From positions 1 through 46,769 of the forward strand of contig CAMEKS010000006.1 in assembly GCA_945921465.1 (NCBI GenBank): a stretch of 46,769 bases of DNA, given 5' to 3'. Source of the stretch: an uncultured Clostridia bacterium. GTDB lineage: Bacteria > Bacillota > Clostridia > Christensenellales > UBA1242. This document shows, piece after piece, positions 21,455-31,976 of the stretch. The notes beneath the pieces are model-generated. The model was not told where the DNA came from and did not search any database. It saw only the letters and a program-made list of their open reading frames with translations. Numbering within the stretch: position 1 is the first letter of the stretch; every line of letters begins with the position of its first letter. The translations under genes and the position numbers were made by a program.

Positions 21455-22165
21455 CTAATTATAACTTTTATTTTTGTTAACATATCCATCTACATCAAAT
21501 GATTTCCATGGCACCATATCTGCTGGTGGCGTCGCCAAGAATGTCAATGTCTGTTTAGTTACTGGATGCACAAGTCTCAATTTGTATGCCCAAAGAGCCA
21601 GATTATGTCCTTTGGCTAATATATCACCGCCATATCTTACGTCACCGTATACCGGATGTCCAATATGTTTCATCTGCACTCTAATCTGATGACTTCTGCC
21701 AGTAACAAGGTTAATATCTACCAGAGTCACTTTTTCTTTGCGATCTACCACCGTATATTCTAACTCAGCATATTTGGCCCCTGCAGAAGTCTCTGGTACT
21801 ACAGACACCATATTGGTCTTAGAATTCTTCTTAAGATAATTCTTTAATACACCATTATTTGTATTAATTGAACCATTTACAACAGCCAAGTATCTTTTCT
21901 CAAAATTATCTTTGCTTGCAATAATTTCGGATAATCTTGCGGCGGCCTTACTAGTCTTGGCAAAAATCATTAGCCCGCCTGTAGGTCTATCCAATCTATG
22001 AACCAAACCTACATACACATTACCCGTCTTATTGTATTTATCTCTTAAGTACTGTTCAACCAACTCCACCATACAGGTATCGCCAGATATATCGCTCTGT
22101 GTCGGAATATTTTGTGGCTTAATTACTACCAAAATATGATTGTCTTCGTATACTACATTCAGCAT
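21455..22165 (-). CDS. RluA-family pseudouridine synthase
   Basis: VYEDNHILVVIKPQNIPTQ, VGLVHRLDRPTGGLMIFAKTSKAAARL, VTGRSHQIRVQMKHIGHPVYGDVRYGG. Confidence 0.95.
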   Translation of the reverse strand: MLNVVYEDNHILVVIKPQNIPTQSDISGDTCMVELVEQYLRDKYNKTGNVYVGLVHRLDRPTGGLMIFAKTSKAAARLSEIIASKDNFEKRYLAVVNGSINTNNGVLKNYLKKNSKTNMVSVVPETSAGAKYAELEYTVVDRKEKVTLVDINLVTGRSHQIRVQMKHIGHPVYGDVRYGGDILAKGHNLALWAYKLRLVHPVTKQTLTFLATPPADMVPWKSFDVDGYVNKNKSYN

Positions 22166-22385
22166 TTTTCTTTTCCTTAATTGTTAGTTTAATCATTAGT
22201 ATTTTTATTGTATTAATATGCTATTTCTACGCATTTTTGAAAAAACTTCTAGTATTGTTTGCGACATCTCGCATAGTTCTTAATTGGGTATATAACCCCA
22301 ACTAGAATTGTTTGTGTATCAATGTGTATCAAATTGCTTTAATTATTCTACTATTACACTTCTCAGTCAGAGTATATATTTTTTG

Positions 22386-22631
22386 CTACATATTGTCAAC
22401 CAAAAACTTAATATCCCCACAAAGTAAGTCTGAATAACTAAAGCTAGTACGTTCTAATTTGATATCGTCATCGGGCTTAATAATAAACATACTGGGATAT
22501 ATTTTGTCTATTGTAGCATTAATAGTAACCAACTTGTTTCTTCCCCTATTAATTATCATCTCCACACATTTACCTTGTAGGCTCTTAACCACCTCTTTTG
22601 CTTGATTAATTGTAATACTAGATTCTCTCAT
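22386..22631 (-). CDS. veg: Veg family protein
   Basis: 81 aa; VKSLQGKCVEMIINRGRNKLVTINATIDKIYPSMFIIKPD resembles Veg (GKRLTLKANGGRRK...ETYPSVFVI). Confidence 0.75.
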   Translation of the reverse strand: MRESSITINQAKEVVKSLQGKCVEMIINRGRNKLVTINATIDKIYPSMFIIKPDDDIKLERTSFSYSDLLCGDIKFLVDNM

Positions 22632-22832
22632 ATACCACCTTCTATATAATATATTACCTTACATCTAAGAATTATATGATTAGTAGGTTATTTCTATTCG
22701 GAATAATTAAATTGTTATAACCTAACCATGCTATATTGGATACAATACTAACTCGCCCAATTATACATCATCTAGACGATTACAAGGATAATATACCTTA
22801 CTTGATTATTACCTTTTTTGTTGTTTTTATAC

Positions 22833-22886
22833 AAAAAAACACCCAAGTACAAAATCAACTTATTTAAGTTAATTCTATACTGGGTG
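22833..22886 (-). terminator. Rho-independent terminator
   Basis: Minus strand CACCCAGTATA...TACTTGGGTGTTTTTTTGT. Confidence 0.8.
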
Positions 22887-22893
22887 GCTTAGA

Positions 22894-23928
22894 CTAATTG
22901 ATCTTTATTCCCTCGCCCGTGTTCGCATCTTGAAACATTACATAATATCCTTTATCATCGGCAGCATTGGGATTCAGTGGCAACCACTGACTGTATCCCT
23001 CCAGACCATCAGGGCTAGTATCTCTGCTAACACTCGGCACTCCATAAGCAACGTATTTCAGCATTTGATTATCATAAATCAAGCCAACTACATACTCTTT
23101 GCCATTGTTATCATAATCCACTCTGACCCACTTAGAATTAGGAACTAAATTTTCGAGATTTTCTTCTCTAGGATAATTAGCAAAAAGGTCGTCTATTTGC
23201 TCCGATATCATTTCGTAGAAATTCGCTTCCATTCCCACAATATTTTGATCAATATCGGCTTGAATATCTTCTTCGCTGCTCTCAAATAATGCTGCCTGAC
23301 TTATCTTAATATCTTCGCAATCTCTACACCCAACTTCATTAATATCTACACTCTTTGGATTTATTGTAGAGTAAGCAACCGCAGCATCTATATGTGCGTT
23401 ATAATTAGTGTGTGGGCTGGCTTTTTCTGGTACTTGGCCAGATGATTGAGATGTATTATTAATAGTTTCTGCACTTTGTTTTGTTATACCAGAATTATTG
23501 TCTATTTTATGTTCAGAATTGTCTACACATTCCTTAGGTCTTGACACATAAGTGTTTTCAACCTTTTGAGATTTATTACCTTGTATATTCTGCAATATCT
23601 TAGATCTATAGCCAACAATATCACCATTAACGCCCCATACCAGAGGCTCAAAATTATTACCATCTTGTCTCATTAATACACAACCAATTTTGCTACTAAG
23701 ATCTATGTCGGTATTTATCTTAAAATCATATCCTTTTGACTTGTTACAGAAAACATTTTGTTTGTATACTTTCTTTCCATCTACACACACACCCAGCAAG
23801 CAATCCCCTGTAATATTTGTATAATTTTTGAAATTACCAAATACGCCTTGGTCGGTTTTGACCAAGTCTAACACACTAATATCTCGATTGTCATTAGTTA
23901 ACATAATAGTTTTTTTATAATATCCCAT
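22894..23928 (-). CDS. Hypothetical protein, 344 aa
   Basis: Long ORF with downstream terminator; N-terminal MGYYKKTIMLTNDNRDISVLDLVKTDQGVFGNFKNYTNI..., central low-complexity region; no confident family. Confidence 0.7.
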   Translation of the reverse strand: MGYYKKTIMLTNDNRDISVLDLVKTDQGVFGNFKNYTNITGDCLLGVCVDGKKVYKQNVFCNKSKGYDFKINTDIDLSSKIGCVLMRQDGNNFEPLVWGVNGDIVGYRSKILQNIQGNKSQKVENTYVSRPKECVDNSEHKIDNNSGITKQSAETINNTSQSSGQVPEKASPHTNYNAHIDAAVAYSTINPKSVDINEVGCRDCEDIKISQAALFESSEEDIQADIDQNIVGMEANFYEMISEQIDDLFANYPREENLENLVPNSKWVRVDYDNNGKEYVVGLIYDNQMLKYVAYGVPSVSRDTSPDGLEGYSQWLPLNPNAADDKGYYVMFQDANTGEGIKIN

Positions 23929-24178
23929 TATCCCCTCTATATATAATTATTGTAGTTTGATTACTGTGTAAATTATGTTATAAGACAAGTATGTAACATA
24001 TACTAATAATTTCGAAAATATCTACAACACTTATAAATTTACATAATAATACTTTGCAGATATGCCTATTTTCAACAATATGTATTTATAATAAATATTA
24101 ATAAAATAACTAAAATGTGCAAACTAAAGACAAAAACATTATGCTAATCGTGTCGAATCTGCAATAGACAACAAAAAA

Positions 24179-24229
24179 GTAGGACTCGATAATCAACTCT
24201 CCCTTAGGATAAGTTCTTTATTGTCCTAC
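24179..24229 (-). terminator. Terminator of the typA transcript with a UCC-UAAG-GGA apical hairpin
   Basis: Minus strand GTAGGAC-A-ATAA-AG-AACT-TA-TCC-TAAG-GGA-G-AGTT-GA-TTAT-CGA-GTCCTAC followed by TTTTTT. Confidence 0.75.
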
Positions 24230-24261
24230 TCTTATAATGTATATATACTCTAGTCTACTGT

Positions 24262-24461
24262 GGCACACGCTAGTGTGCGTTGTAAGATAGCACCTCCACC
24301 TTTTTCAAACCATCTGCAGCTTGTATCAATTGTGCTCGCAGTTGATTTATCCAAAGTACCCACTCCTGTGGGACCTTGAGATAAATCGACAAGGAAACAA
24401 TTTGCGTGTCAGCAGACTCTTGTCTGCTGGGCACACGCTAGTGTGCGTTGTGCGATAGCAC
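24262..24461 (-). repeat. Direct repeat pair (~32 bp core, period 168 bp) in the typA 3' region
   Basis: ggcacacgctagtgtgcgttgt(aa/gc)gatagcac at 24262-24293 and 24430-24461; similarity extends into ctct(a/t)gtct(a/g)ctg on one side. Confidence 0.85.
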
Positions 24462-24476
24462 AACAACACGCAAATT
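24399..24476 (-). ncRNA. Candidate four-way-junction structured RNA overlapping the typA stop codon
   Basis: Outer 11-bp stem 24399-24409/24466-24476; hairpins 24410-24429 (8 bp), 24431-24446 (6 bp), 24447-24464 (7 bp), all perfect with 4-nt loops; only 2 unpaired junction nt. Confidence 0.6.
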
Positions 24477-26310
24477 ATTCGACATCAATATTATTCTTCT
24501 TACGAAAATCAGCTCTACCACGAAGGGTATGATCTAATATAATCTTTCTTATTCTAAGGGATATAGGTGTAACCTCTAATAGTTCGTCGTCATTAAGGAA
24601 TTCTAGTGATTCTTCTAGAGTCAACTTCTTGACTGGTTCTAGCCTTAATGCTTCGTCACTAGATGAACTACGCATATTTGTCAACTGTTTTCTCTTGCAT
24701 ACATTAACTACGATATCACCCATCTTAGGGTTGATACCTACTACCATTCCGCCATATACCTTGTCGCCTACAGTAACTAATAATCTACCACGTTGTTGCG
24801 AGTTGAATAAGCCATACTGGATACACTCACCTGTTTCATAAGCCACAAGGGTTCCGAAATTTCTACGTTCTATATGGCCCTTGTATGGCTGATAAGAATC
24901 GAATATTGTATTCATTACGCCTTCGCCATTAGTATCTGTAAGGAATTGAGATTTGTAACCAAATAGCCCACGAGTTGGGATAAGGAATTCCAGTTTCATA
25001 CGGCTGCCCACACTATTCATTGATACTAGTTCGCCTTTTCTTGTTCCCATAGCATTAATTATAGTACCAGCACAAGTCTCTGGCACATCTATAAATAATC
25101 TGTCTATTGGTTCATATTTGACGCCATCAATTTCTTTAATCAAAACTTTTGGCATACTTACCTGAAATTCGTAACCATCTCTACGCATATTCTCAATCAA
25201 TATTGAAATATGCATCTCGCCTCTACCAAGCACCTTAAATGTATCAGCACTGTCGGTCTCGATAACTCTTAGAGACAAATCTTTTATTGCTTCTTTCAAT
25301 AATCTCTCTCTTAAGTGTCGACTGCTGCTATATTTACCTTCCTTGCCACAGAATGGGCTGTTATTTACCATAAATAGCATTTCCATGCTAGGCTCACTAA
25401 TCTTAACAAACGGAATAGTGCTAGGGTTGTCCTTGTCCGAAATTGTATCGCCAATAGACACATCTGTACTACCTGCCACACATACTATATCGCCCGCAAC
25501 AGCATTATCTATAGGCACTCGTTTCAATCCATCAAATACAAAGATATTGCTTACTTTGAAATTAGGCTTAGCAAGATTTTCGTCGTGATAATTAGTAATG
25601 CATAGGTTTTGGCCAACTTTTAGTGTTCCATTCTCAATTTTGCCTATTGCCAATTTGCCAAGATAATCATTCTGTTCGGCACTACTTACCAACATAGCAA
25701 AAGGCTTAGACTCATCACCATTAGGCGCATCAATGTACTTAATGATAGTTTCGAATAATGGTTTGAAATCAGTACCCATCTCGTCAGGATTAAGGCTGCT
25801 TACACCAAATCTGCTAGATGCAAATACGAATGGACTGTTAAGTTGCTCATCGTTGGCATTAAGGTCCATAAATAACTCCAACACTTCATCCATAACTTCT
25901 TTAATTCTGGCATCTTTTCTATCTATTTTGTTAATAACGACAATAACCTTGTGATTTAATTCTAATGCTTTTTGTAGCACAAATCTAGTCTGAGGCATTG
26001 GTCCCTCAAAGGCATCTACCACTAGTAGTACACCATCTACCATCTTCAATACACGCTCAACTTCTCCACCAAAATCTGCGTGCCCAGGAGTATCAATTAT
26101 ATTGATCTTAACCCCTTCGTATGTTACAGCTGTATTTTTGCTAAGAATGGTAATCCCACGCTCTTTCTCTAGCGCATTACTGTCCATTACTCTATCTTCT
26201 ACTTCTTGGTTTTGCCTAAAAGCACCACCTTGCTTCAACATCTCATTGACAAGACTTGTTTTGCCGTGATCTACGTGAGCAATGATTGCGACATTTCTGA
26301 TATCCTTCAT
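24475..26310 (-). CDS. typA: Translational GTPase TypA/BipA; preferred start MKDIRN at 26310
   Basis: [59 protein letters not shown]. Confidence 0.97.
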   Translation of the reverse strand: MKDIRNVAIIAHVDHGKTSLVNEMLKQGGAFRQNQEVEDRVMDSNALEKERGITILSKNTAVTYEGVKINIIDTPGHADFGGEVERVLKMVDGVLLVVDAFEGPMPQTRFVLQKALELNHKVIVVINKIDRKDARIKEVMDEVLELFMDLNANDEQLNSPFVFASSRFGVSSLNPDEMGTDFKPLFETIIKYIDAPNGDESKPFAMLVSSAEQNDYLGKLAIGKIENGTLKVGQNLCITNYHDENLAKPNFKVSNIFVFDGLKRVPIDNAVAGDIVCVAGSTDVSIGDTISDKDNPSTIPFVKISEPSMEMLFMVNNSPFCGKEGKYSSSRHLRERLLKEAIKDLSLRVIETDSADTFKVLGRGEMHISILIENMRRDGYEFQVSMPKVLIKEIDGVKYEPIDRLFIDVPETCAGTIINAMGTRKGELVSMNSVGSRMKLEFLIPTRGLFGYKSQFLTDTNGEGVMNTIFDSYQPYKGHIERRNFGTLVAYETGECIQYGLFNSQQRGRLLVTVGDKVYGGMVVGINPKMGDIVVNVCKRKQLTNMRSSSSDEALRLEPVKKLTLEESLEFLNDDELLEVTPISLRIRKIILDHTLRGRADFRKKNNIDVE

Positions 26311-26530
26311 TTGTTTTACTTCCTTTGTCCTCTTATACAATTAATCTTTCCAAAAAAAATCGATTAATTTTAGCATAATATATATCAAATTGCAACACTA
26401 ATTTTGATAATTTTAGAAATATATATTTATATATATTCTAACTTATCACACTATGTGTCCCAAAATGAAAAAATTATTTCGTTATTAATCATTGTTGTCG
26501 TTATGTGGAGATGATTGATTGTACATACTA

Positions 26531-27340
26531 TCAATCACTATATTCACTATATTTTGCGTTATAATCTTGTTCATATTTCGATGTATTTTGTTTTTTGTGT
26601 TTTTCAAACTCACTAGCAAATTCCCTTTTTGTGTCTTTATTTATTGCCGCCATATGCTTATCATATTTTTCTTTGTTTGCTGCAATTCTATTTTCTCGCA
26701 CATACACCGCTGTGCTAGGATAATTGGCTAAATTAGGTGCATATGCTTGGTGCAAATCCTCTAATATATCGATCAAATCACTTTCTTTGTATCCATTTAG
26801 TTGGTCAAACGTATAATTATCTGTTTTCTCTAATATCGACTTAATAATCACTAATTTCTCTATAGAAGTCACATTTTTTTCTTTCTTTTCCTTAAAATTT
26901 GCCAAGTCGCTGTCTGCTTCGGCTATTACTCCTAATATAAGATTATCCTTGTAATAATTATTAATAGTTGTATATATCTCGTTCTCAAATTTTTGGGTAA
27001 ATCCGCTAGAAACTGCTAGCCCCACCGCATTATCTTTGCCATCTACCGCGATATATCCTGCCTTAGCACACAAGGTAAGAAATTTAGTTACCGCTTCACT
27101 AATAGGCAAGCCCACAAACTGCTCGCCTATAATTAGGTCATATGCATCTTGATTAACCGGATACACACTATCCACTATGTTATCCGAATTGGTCAAAAAT
27201 TCCACCTTAGGATTAACCTCTAGTCTGACGTAATGCGAATTAAGCATACGACTTCCGTTGTAAAAAATGACACAAACCCCAGCGATCACAGCAAATAATA
27301 TAGTTATCCCTATTACAATAAACTGATGAGATTTCTTCAA
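26531..27340 (-). CDS. Membrane protein with RsgI-like extracytoplasmic (anti-sigma-I middle) domain
   Basis: N-terminal TM followed by YVRLEVNPKVEFLTNSDNIVDSVYPVNQDAYDLIIGEQFVGLPISEAVTKFLTLCAKAGYI; coiled-coil tail. Confidence 0.6.
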   Translation of the reverse strand: MKKSHQFIVIGITILFAVIAGVCVIFYNGSRMLNSHYVRLEVNPKVEFLTNSDNIVDSVYPVNQDAYDLIIGEQFVGLPISEAVTKFLTLCAKAGYIAVDGKDNAVGLAVSSGFTQKFENEIYTTINNYYKDNLILGVIAEADSDLANFKEKKEKNVTSIEKLVIIKSILEKTDNYTFDQLNGYKESDLIDILEDLHQAYAPNLANYPSTAVYVRENRIAANKEKYDKHMAAINKDTKREFASEFEKHKKQNTSKYEQDYNAKYSEYSD

Positions 27341-27545
27341 AACCCATACCCCCTAAGATAATACAACTAAGTATTGACAATAAATATTGAATTATTACAA
27401 AAAAAATCTATGTGCAACATTGCTATCTGAAACTAGCATAATATAACACATAGACTAAAATTAAATGTTTTAATATTAAAAAAGTTCTAGGAATTAAAAT
27501 ATAATTTATTATTAAGATAATCAATCATATTTCATCTCTTTATTA

Positions 27546-29141
27546 TTACAAGTTGCGAAACATAGCCACACCTTTGGTCTTTAGACATCTCCACAATAAT
27601 AATGTTATCACTAAATTAACTAATAAACTAATAACAATATACCACATAGGAGATATTATTAATCGTAATGGGATATATACAGCTGCCATTATGATAACAT
27701 ATATCCATCCCACAAATATTGACAAAATAACCGCCGAACTTTGTTTTACAGGCGTTGTCTCGTTGTTCCATACTAGCAGTGGCACTTTTAGGTTAAGCAA
27801 CAAACCAAAAATAGCAGACTCGTAAACAAATACAACAGTGACAATAATAATCAATATACTTATCAGCCAACCCAATCCCAAAGCAATAGTCGTACATATA
27901 GATGATATCAGTACACAAGGCATAGTAATCGTAATATGCAAGTCAATTTTTGCTCTCAATATCTGCCACTCACTTATAGGCAAAGACTTAAGAATCCATA
28001 GATTCTTCCCCTCTAGCGAAATAGATGGTGCAGTAATGTCATTTGCAGCCGCCATCATCATCAATGCAGCCATGCCTAACACTGCCAAAATATCATATCC
28101 CTCTGCCGCAAGCACTGTTGATATATTAATTATATCTGCCGACTTGATCAGTAATAATACTGATGCCACAAGCATAAAGAACGAACCCAAGCCACAATTA
28201 AGCATATAAACAGCACTACTACCAAATCTTTTTAGCTCTTTGCCAAGTAAAGCACGCCTAACACTCACTCGCTTCGAATCTGTTGTTGATCTTTTTTTAT
28301 TCTTGCTTCCGGAAGTATTGGTAGCAATTTTTAAGAAATTCCTATTAAGCAACCATAGACTCAAAGTTAACAAAACCGCCACTATAGACACAGAAGTCAA
28401 TATACTCCATCCATCACCCATAGCCACATTGGCAAATGCAAAAAATGGATATGCCCATACTCGCATTTGTTCTGCTATATTAACGCCATTGGTCAGCATA
28501 CCTACAATTAATTGCTCTGCGTTAAAATACACATAATAATACGCCGCAACAAATAGTAGGGACAATAAAACTATTACTATACTTTTATATTTCAATCTTG
28601 TCGAAATTTTTGCAACTAAAAAGCCCAGTAAGCAGGAAAGCACAAACACAAATAGAGTAATTAATATTAATAACAGCAGCGAAGATAATATACTCACAAA
28701 ACTAGGCGAACCATAAATATAACACACTATTATCATAGGGATAGATACTATACCCGAATATACTACACCCATCAGATATACTCCCAAGAGCCTGCTAATT
28801 AGTATGTACTTAACAGGTATTGGCATTGCCAATAACATATCATTATCTTTAGCCAAAAATAATGTAGAATATGTGTTAAATACACAACCAAAAACTCCCA
28901 TTAGGATGGCAATTCCACCCACAACCAAGAAGTACATCCAGCCCAAATTCGCATCAAAACACGATTGTCCCATCATCATACATAACATAAAAAATGATGT
29001 CGCTAAAAACAAAACAATTACGCCAAATATCACCGCAGATGTAATAATGTCTCGTTTGGTTTTTCTTTTCCCTGTCTTACGATCCACGAAGATCGATTTG
29101 CTTATCTCTAACATTTGCTTTCGTAGCAGAGTTTTAAGCAT
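27546..29141 (-). CDS. ABC-2-type transporter permease
   Basis: 531 aa, about 12 hydrophobic segments; overlaps the ATP-binding gene by 8 nt. Confidence 0.8.
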   Translation of the reverse strand: MLKTLLRKQMLEISKSIFVDRKTGKRKTKRDIITSAVIFGVIVLFLATSFFMLCMMMGQSCFDANLGWMYFLVVGGIAILMGVFGCVFNTYSTLFLAKDNDMLLAMPIPVKYILISRLLGVYLMGVVYSGIVSIPMIIVCYIYGSPSFVSILSSLLLLILITLFVFVLSCLLGFLVAKISTRLKYKSIVIVLLSLLFVAAYYYVYFNAEQLIVGMLTNGVNIAEQMRVWAYPFFAFANVAMGDGWSILTSVSIVAVLLTLSLWLLNRNFLKIATNTSGSKNKKRSTTDSKRVSVRRALLGKELKRFGSSAVYMLNCGLGSFFMLVASVLLLIKSADIINISTVLAAEGYDILAVLGMAALMMMAAANDITAPSISLEGKNLWILKSLPISEWQILRAKIDLHITITMPCVLISSICTTIALGLGWLISILIIIVTVVFVYESAIFGLLLNLKVPLLVWNNETTPVKQSSAVILSIFVGWIYVIIMAAVYIPLRLIISPMWYIVISLLVNLVITLLLWRCLKTKGVAMFRNL

Positions 29142-29847
29142 TATCGTCCTCCAGTTCTAGGAACACATCCTCTAGAGTGTCATCGCCCTTAACCTCTTCC
29201 ATCGTTCCACATTTTACCAGTTTGCCAGACTTAATTATTGCAACCTTATCACATAACTTCTCTGCCACTTCTAACACATGAGTGGAGAAAAAGATTGCAC
29301 TACCATTGTTACAAGCCTCTCTCATCATTAATTTTAGTTGATGCGAAGCCTTAGGATCTAAGCCTACAAATGGCTCATCCATTATTATCAACTTGGGTTG
29401 GTGAATCCATGCCGAAATAATTGCTAACTTCTGTTTCATCCCATGCGAATATGCCGAGATATTCTCACCAAGGTCTTTAATAAGTCCTAATTCATTAGCG
29501 TACATATCGATTTTCTCTTTTCGCTCAGCAGTAGACACACCGAACACATCTGCCACAAAATTGAGATATTGTATACCAGTCATAAACTCGTATAGATCGG
29601 GGTTGTCGGGGATATATGCCATAATGCTTTTTGCTACCAACGGCTCTTCTATTATAGATTTACCGTCTATCAATATCTCTCCTTTGTCATACTGCAATAT
29701 CCCAGTAATCGCTTTAAGAGTTGTTGTTTTACCTGCGCCATTGTGCCCTATAAAGCCAAATATTTCCCCCGCTTTAATTGTGAGTGACAAATCGTCTACA
29801 GCAACTTTGTCACCAAATTTTTTTGTTAAATTTCTAATCTCTAGCAC
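29134..29847 (-). CDS. ABC transporter ATP-binding protein
   Basis: GHNGAGKTTTLKAITG, YSHGMKQKLAIISAWIHQPKLIIMDEPFVGLDP. Confidence 0.95.
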   Translation of the reverse strand: MLEIRNLTKKFGDKVAVDDLSLTIKAGEIFGFIGHNGAGKTTTLKAITGILQYDKGEILIDGKSIIEEPLVAKSIMAYIPDNPDLYEFMTGIQYLNFVADVFGVSTAERKEKIDMYANELGLIKDLGENISAYSHGMKQKLAIISAWIHQPKLIIMDEPFVGLDPKASHQLKLMMREACNNGSAIFFSTHVLEVAEKLCDKVAIIKSGKLVKCGTMEEVKGDDTLEDVFLELEDDNA

Positions 29848-30162
29848 TTATCTACTCCCATCAAACTATTTAATTATTGTTAGTGCAAAATCTATACATA
29901 ATAATTTTATATTTTTTTAGAACAATTTATTTACTAACTTCATATGCATAATTTACTAGAATTTTACATTAATTATAATCACAAAATAATCTTTGATGTT
30001 ATTGCAATACATCAATTACAGCACCTAATTTATAAGATATTACTACTGCAACAAATATTTTAATAGTGAACATTCATTATAAAATAGTATCCATATCAAT
30101 CTTTTCTAACATAAGATGATTATGGCATATTAACATGCTTGTCTAACCTAATTATATAATTA

Positions 30163-31065
30163 TTAAGAAATTTTTCTCTTTTTGGATAATGTATTTATCA
30201 AAATATTTATACCAAGCAATAGCGCAATTGTGCCAATAACTACACCATACATTACACCAATTCCAATTTTATTGTCAAAAAAGTATATGTTGCAGTCAAT
30301 ACTATCTTTTATTTTCTCTACTACATCTACAGGAAATCCCTCTATCGTCATTTGCCTTAACACACCAGCCAACGAATGATTACGAATCAATGATGTACCA
30401 TAAGTTCCGGGCAAGAACATTAATACTCGCTGCAACCCAATACCGAATTGAGAAATTGGCATATACGCTCCGCATACAAATCCATATCCTGCGCTAATCA
30501 CAGTGCCAACAGCAGAAAGTTGTCCTTGAGACTTCAGAAAATAATTGATAATAGACGACAAAGCAGTACCAAACATTGTAAGGATTGTTACATCTAACAG
30601 TATCAATATTACATCTATCACATTATAGAACCAACCAGTTATAGCAATATATACTAACCCTATTAGTACTGCACTGTATGTAATTATTAATGTAGTAATA
30701 AGTGTTGCCAAGAAATATGAAATAGATAATGTTGACTTTTTGACCGGAGTAATCGCAAAATCTCTACTAACGCCGGTCACCTTGTCACTAACCATTAAGA
30801 AATTAGAACAAAATGCAACTGTAATACACGATACTGCCAACAATGATGAAATTAGTTGGCCACTAACCGTTCCATTAATTAATGCGTCGGATACAATCAA
30901 TCCATCAGGCATACTAGCAGCAAAAGAATCTCTATATACTTTCCCTAAAAACGTTGCATATAGCACCAACAATATTATTGGTGTGATTAGAGATGTAAAG
31001 AACATTCCTTTGTCTTTGAAAAACAACTTAATATTTCGTTTGGTCATAGATAGCAATGTATTCAT
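30163..31065 (-). CDS. ABC-2-type transporter permease
   Basis: MNTLLSMTKRNIKLFFKDKGMFFTSLITPIILLVLYATFLGKVY...; multiple TM segments; adjacent ATPase gene. Confidence 0.85.
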   Translation of the reverse strand: MNTLLSMTKRNIKLFFKDKGMFFTSLITPIILLVLYATFLGKVYRDSFAASMPDGLIVSDALINGTVSGQLISSLLAVSCITVAFCSNFLMVSDKVTGVSRDFAITPVKKSTLSISYFLATLITTLIITYSAVLIGLVYIAITGWFYNVIDVILILLDVTILTMFGTALSSIINYFLKSQGQLSAVGTVISAGYGFVCGAYMPISQFGIGLQRVLMFLPGTYGTSLIRNHSLAGVLRQMTIEGFPVDVVEKIKDSIDCNIYFFDNKIGIGVMYGVVIGTIALLLGINILINTLSKKRKIS

Positions 31066-31067
31066 AA

Positions 31068-31976
31068 CTAATTTTGACCTCCTAATTTTTTTCCTGTTAC
31101 CGCCAAGAACACATCATCCATTGTGCCTTTGACTAATTCAAAATCTTCAAACAGATCTGGATGCTTTAATATTAAATCTCTTGCCTCTGCAGTATTCTTA
31201 ACTTGTATCCTTATACCCTCTCCCAAGACTTCGTAAGGCAACTGCAACTTAGCTATTTCATCCTCTGATGCTCCGTATATAGTGACAAAGTCTCCTGTGT
31301 ATTTTGTTTTTAACTTAATAGGCTTGCCCTCGGCCGCAATTTTACCACTATCTAATATTATTATATAATCGGCATCTACTGCTTCTTCCATATAATGTGT
31401 AGTTAAGAACACTGTCATTTCATCTTTCTTTCGCAAATTCTCTATCACTTGCCACAGATTGCGTCTAGTCTGAGGATCTAGGCCAGTGGTAGGCTCGTCT
31501 AATATCAAAATCTTAGGCTTGTGTATCAAGGCCCTTGCAACATCTATTCTTCTACGCTGACCACCAGATAATTTACCTACTGCTTGTGATAATAATGTAT
31601 CAAAATCTAACAATTGGGATAGTTCATTAATTCTGTTATTTGCTGCATCTCCAGTAATTCCGTATAGACTGGCACGGCAAAGCAAATTGTCCTTTACACT
31701 AAGTTTGCTATCTAGAACAGAATTTTGAAATACGACTCCAATCTCTCTGGATATAATTTTAGCATCTTTATCAATATCTTTGCCGTCTATAACAACTTTG
31801 CCACTGTCCTTATCTAATACACCGCACATAATATTGATAGCAGTACTCTTTCCTGCACCATTAACACCAAGAAAAGCAAATAAATCACCTTTCTTCACCT
31901 TTAGTGAAAGGTTGTCTACGGCCTTATGTTTGCCATAAAATTTTACCAAATTATCAATTTGAATTATGTTTTCCAT
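31068..31976 (-). CDS. ABC transporter ATP-binding protein; likely start is the second Met (SD GGAGG)
   Basis: GVNGAGKSTAINIMCG, LSGGQRRRIDVARALIHKPKILILDEPTTGLDPQTR. Confidence 0.95.
   Translation of the reverse strand: MENIIQIDNLVKFYGKHKAVDNLSLKVKKGDLFAFLGVNGAGKSTAINIMCGVLDKDSGKVVIDGKDIDKDAKIISREIGVVFQNSVLDSKLSVKDNLLCRASLYGITGDAANNRINELSQLLDFDTLLSQAVGKLSGGQRRRIDVARALIHKPKILILDEPTTGLDPQTRRNLWQVIENLRKKDEMTVFLTTHYMEEAVDADYIIILDSGKIAAEGKPIKLKTKYTGDFVTIYGASEDEIAKLQLPYEVLGEGIRIQVKNTAEARDLILKHPDLFEDFELVKGTMDDVFLAVTGKKLGGQN

Noticed and set aside
22261-22320. Attenuator-like hairpin TTGGGTATATAACCCCAA between veg and the RluA-type gene
   Set aside because: No T-tract or alternative pairing, no leader peptide; insufficient support.
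24270-24437. QGPTGVG in one frame of the typA 3' region as a fragment of the collagen-like gene (QGPTGLGG at 42.8 kb)
   Set aside because: Only a seven-residue resemblance, with unrelated flanks; likely coincidence.
24262-24476. T-box leader interpretation of the typA downstream region
   Set aside because: AAGGTGGAGGTGC only loosely resembles the T-box AGGGTGGnACCGCG, and the region lies 3' of typA rather than in a leader of a tRNA-related gene.
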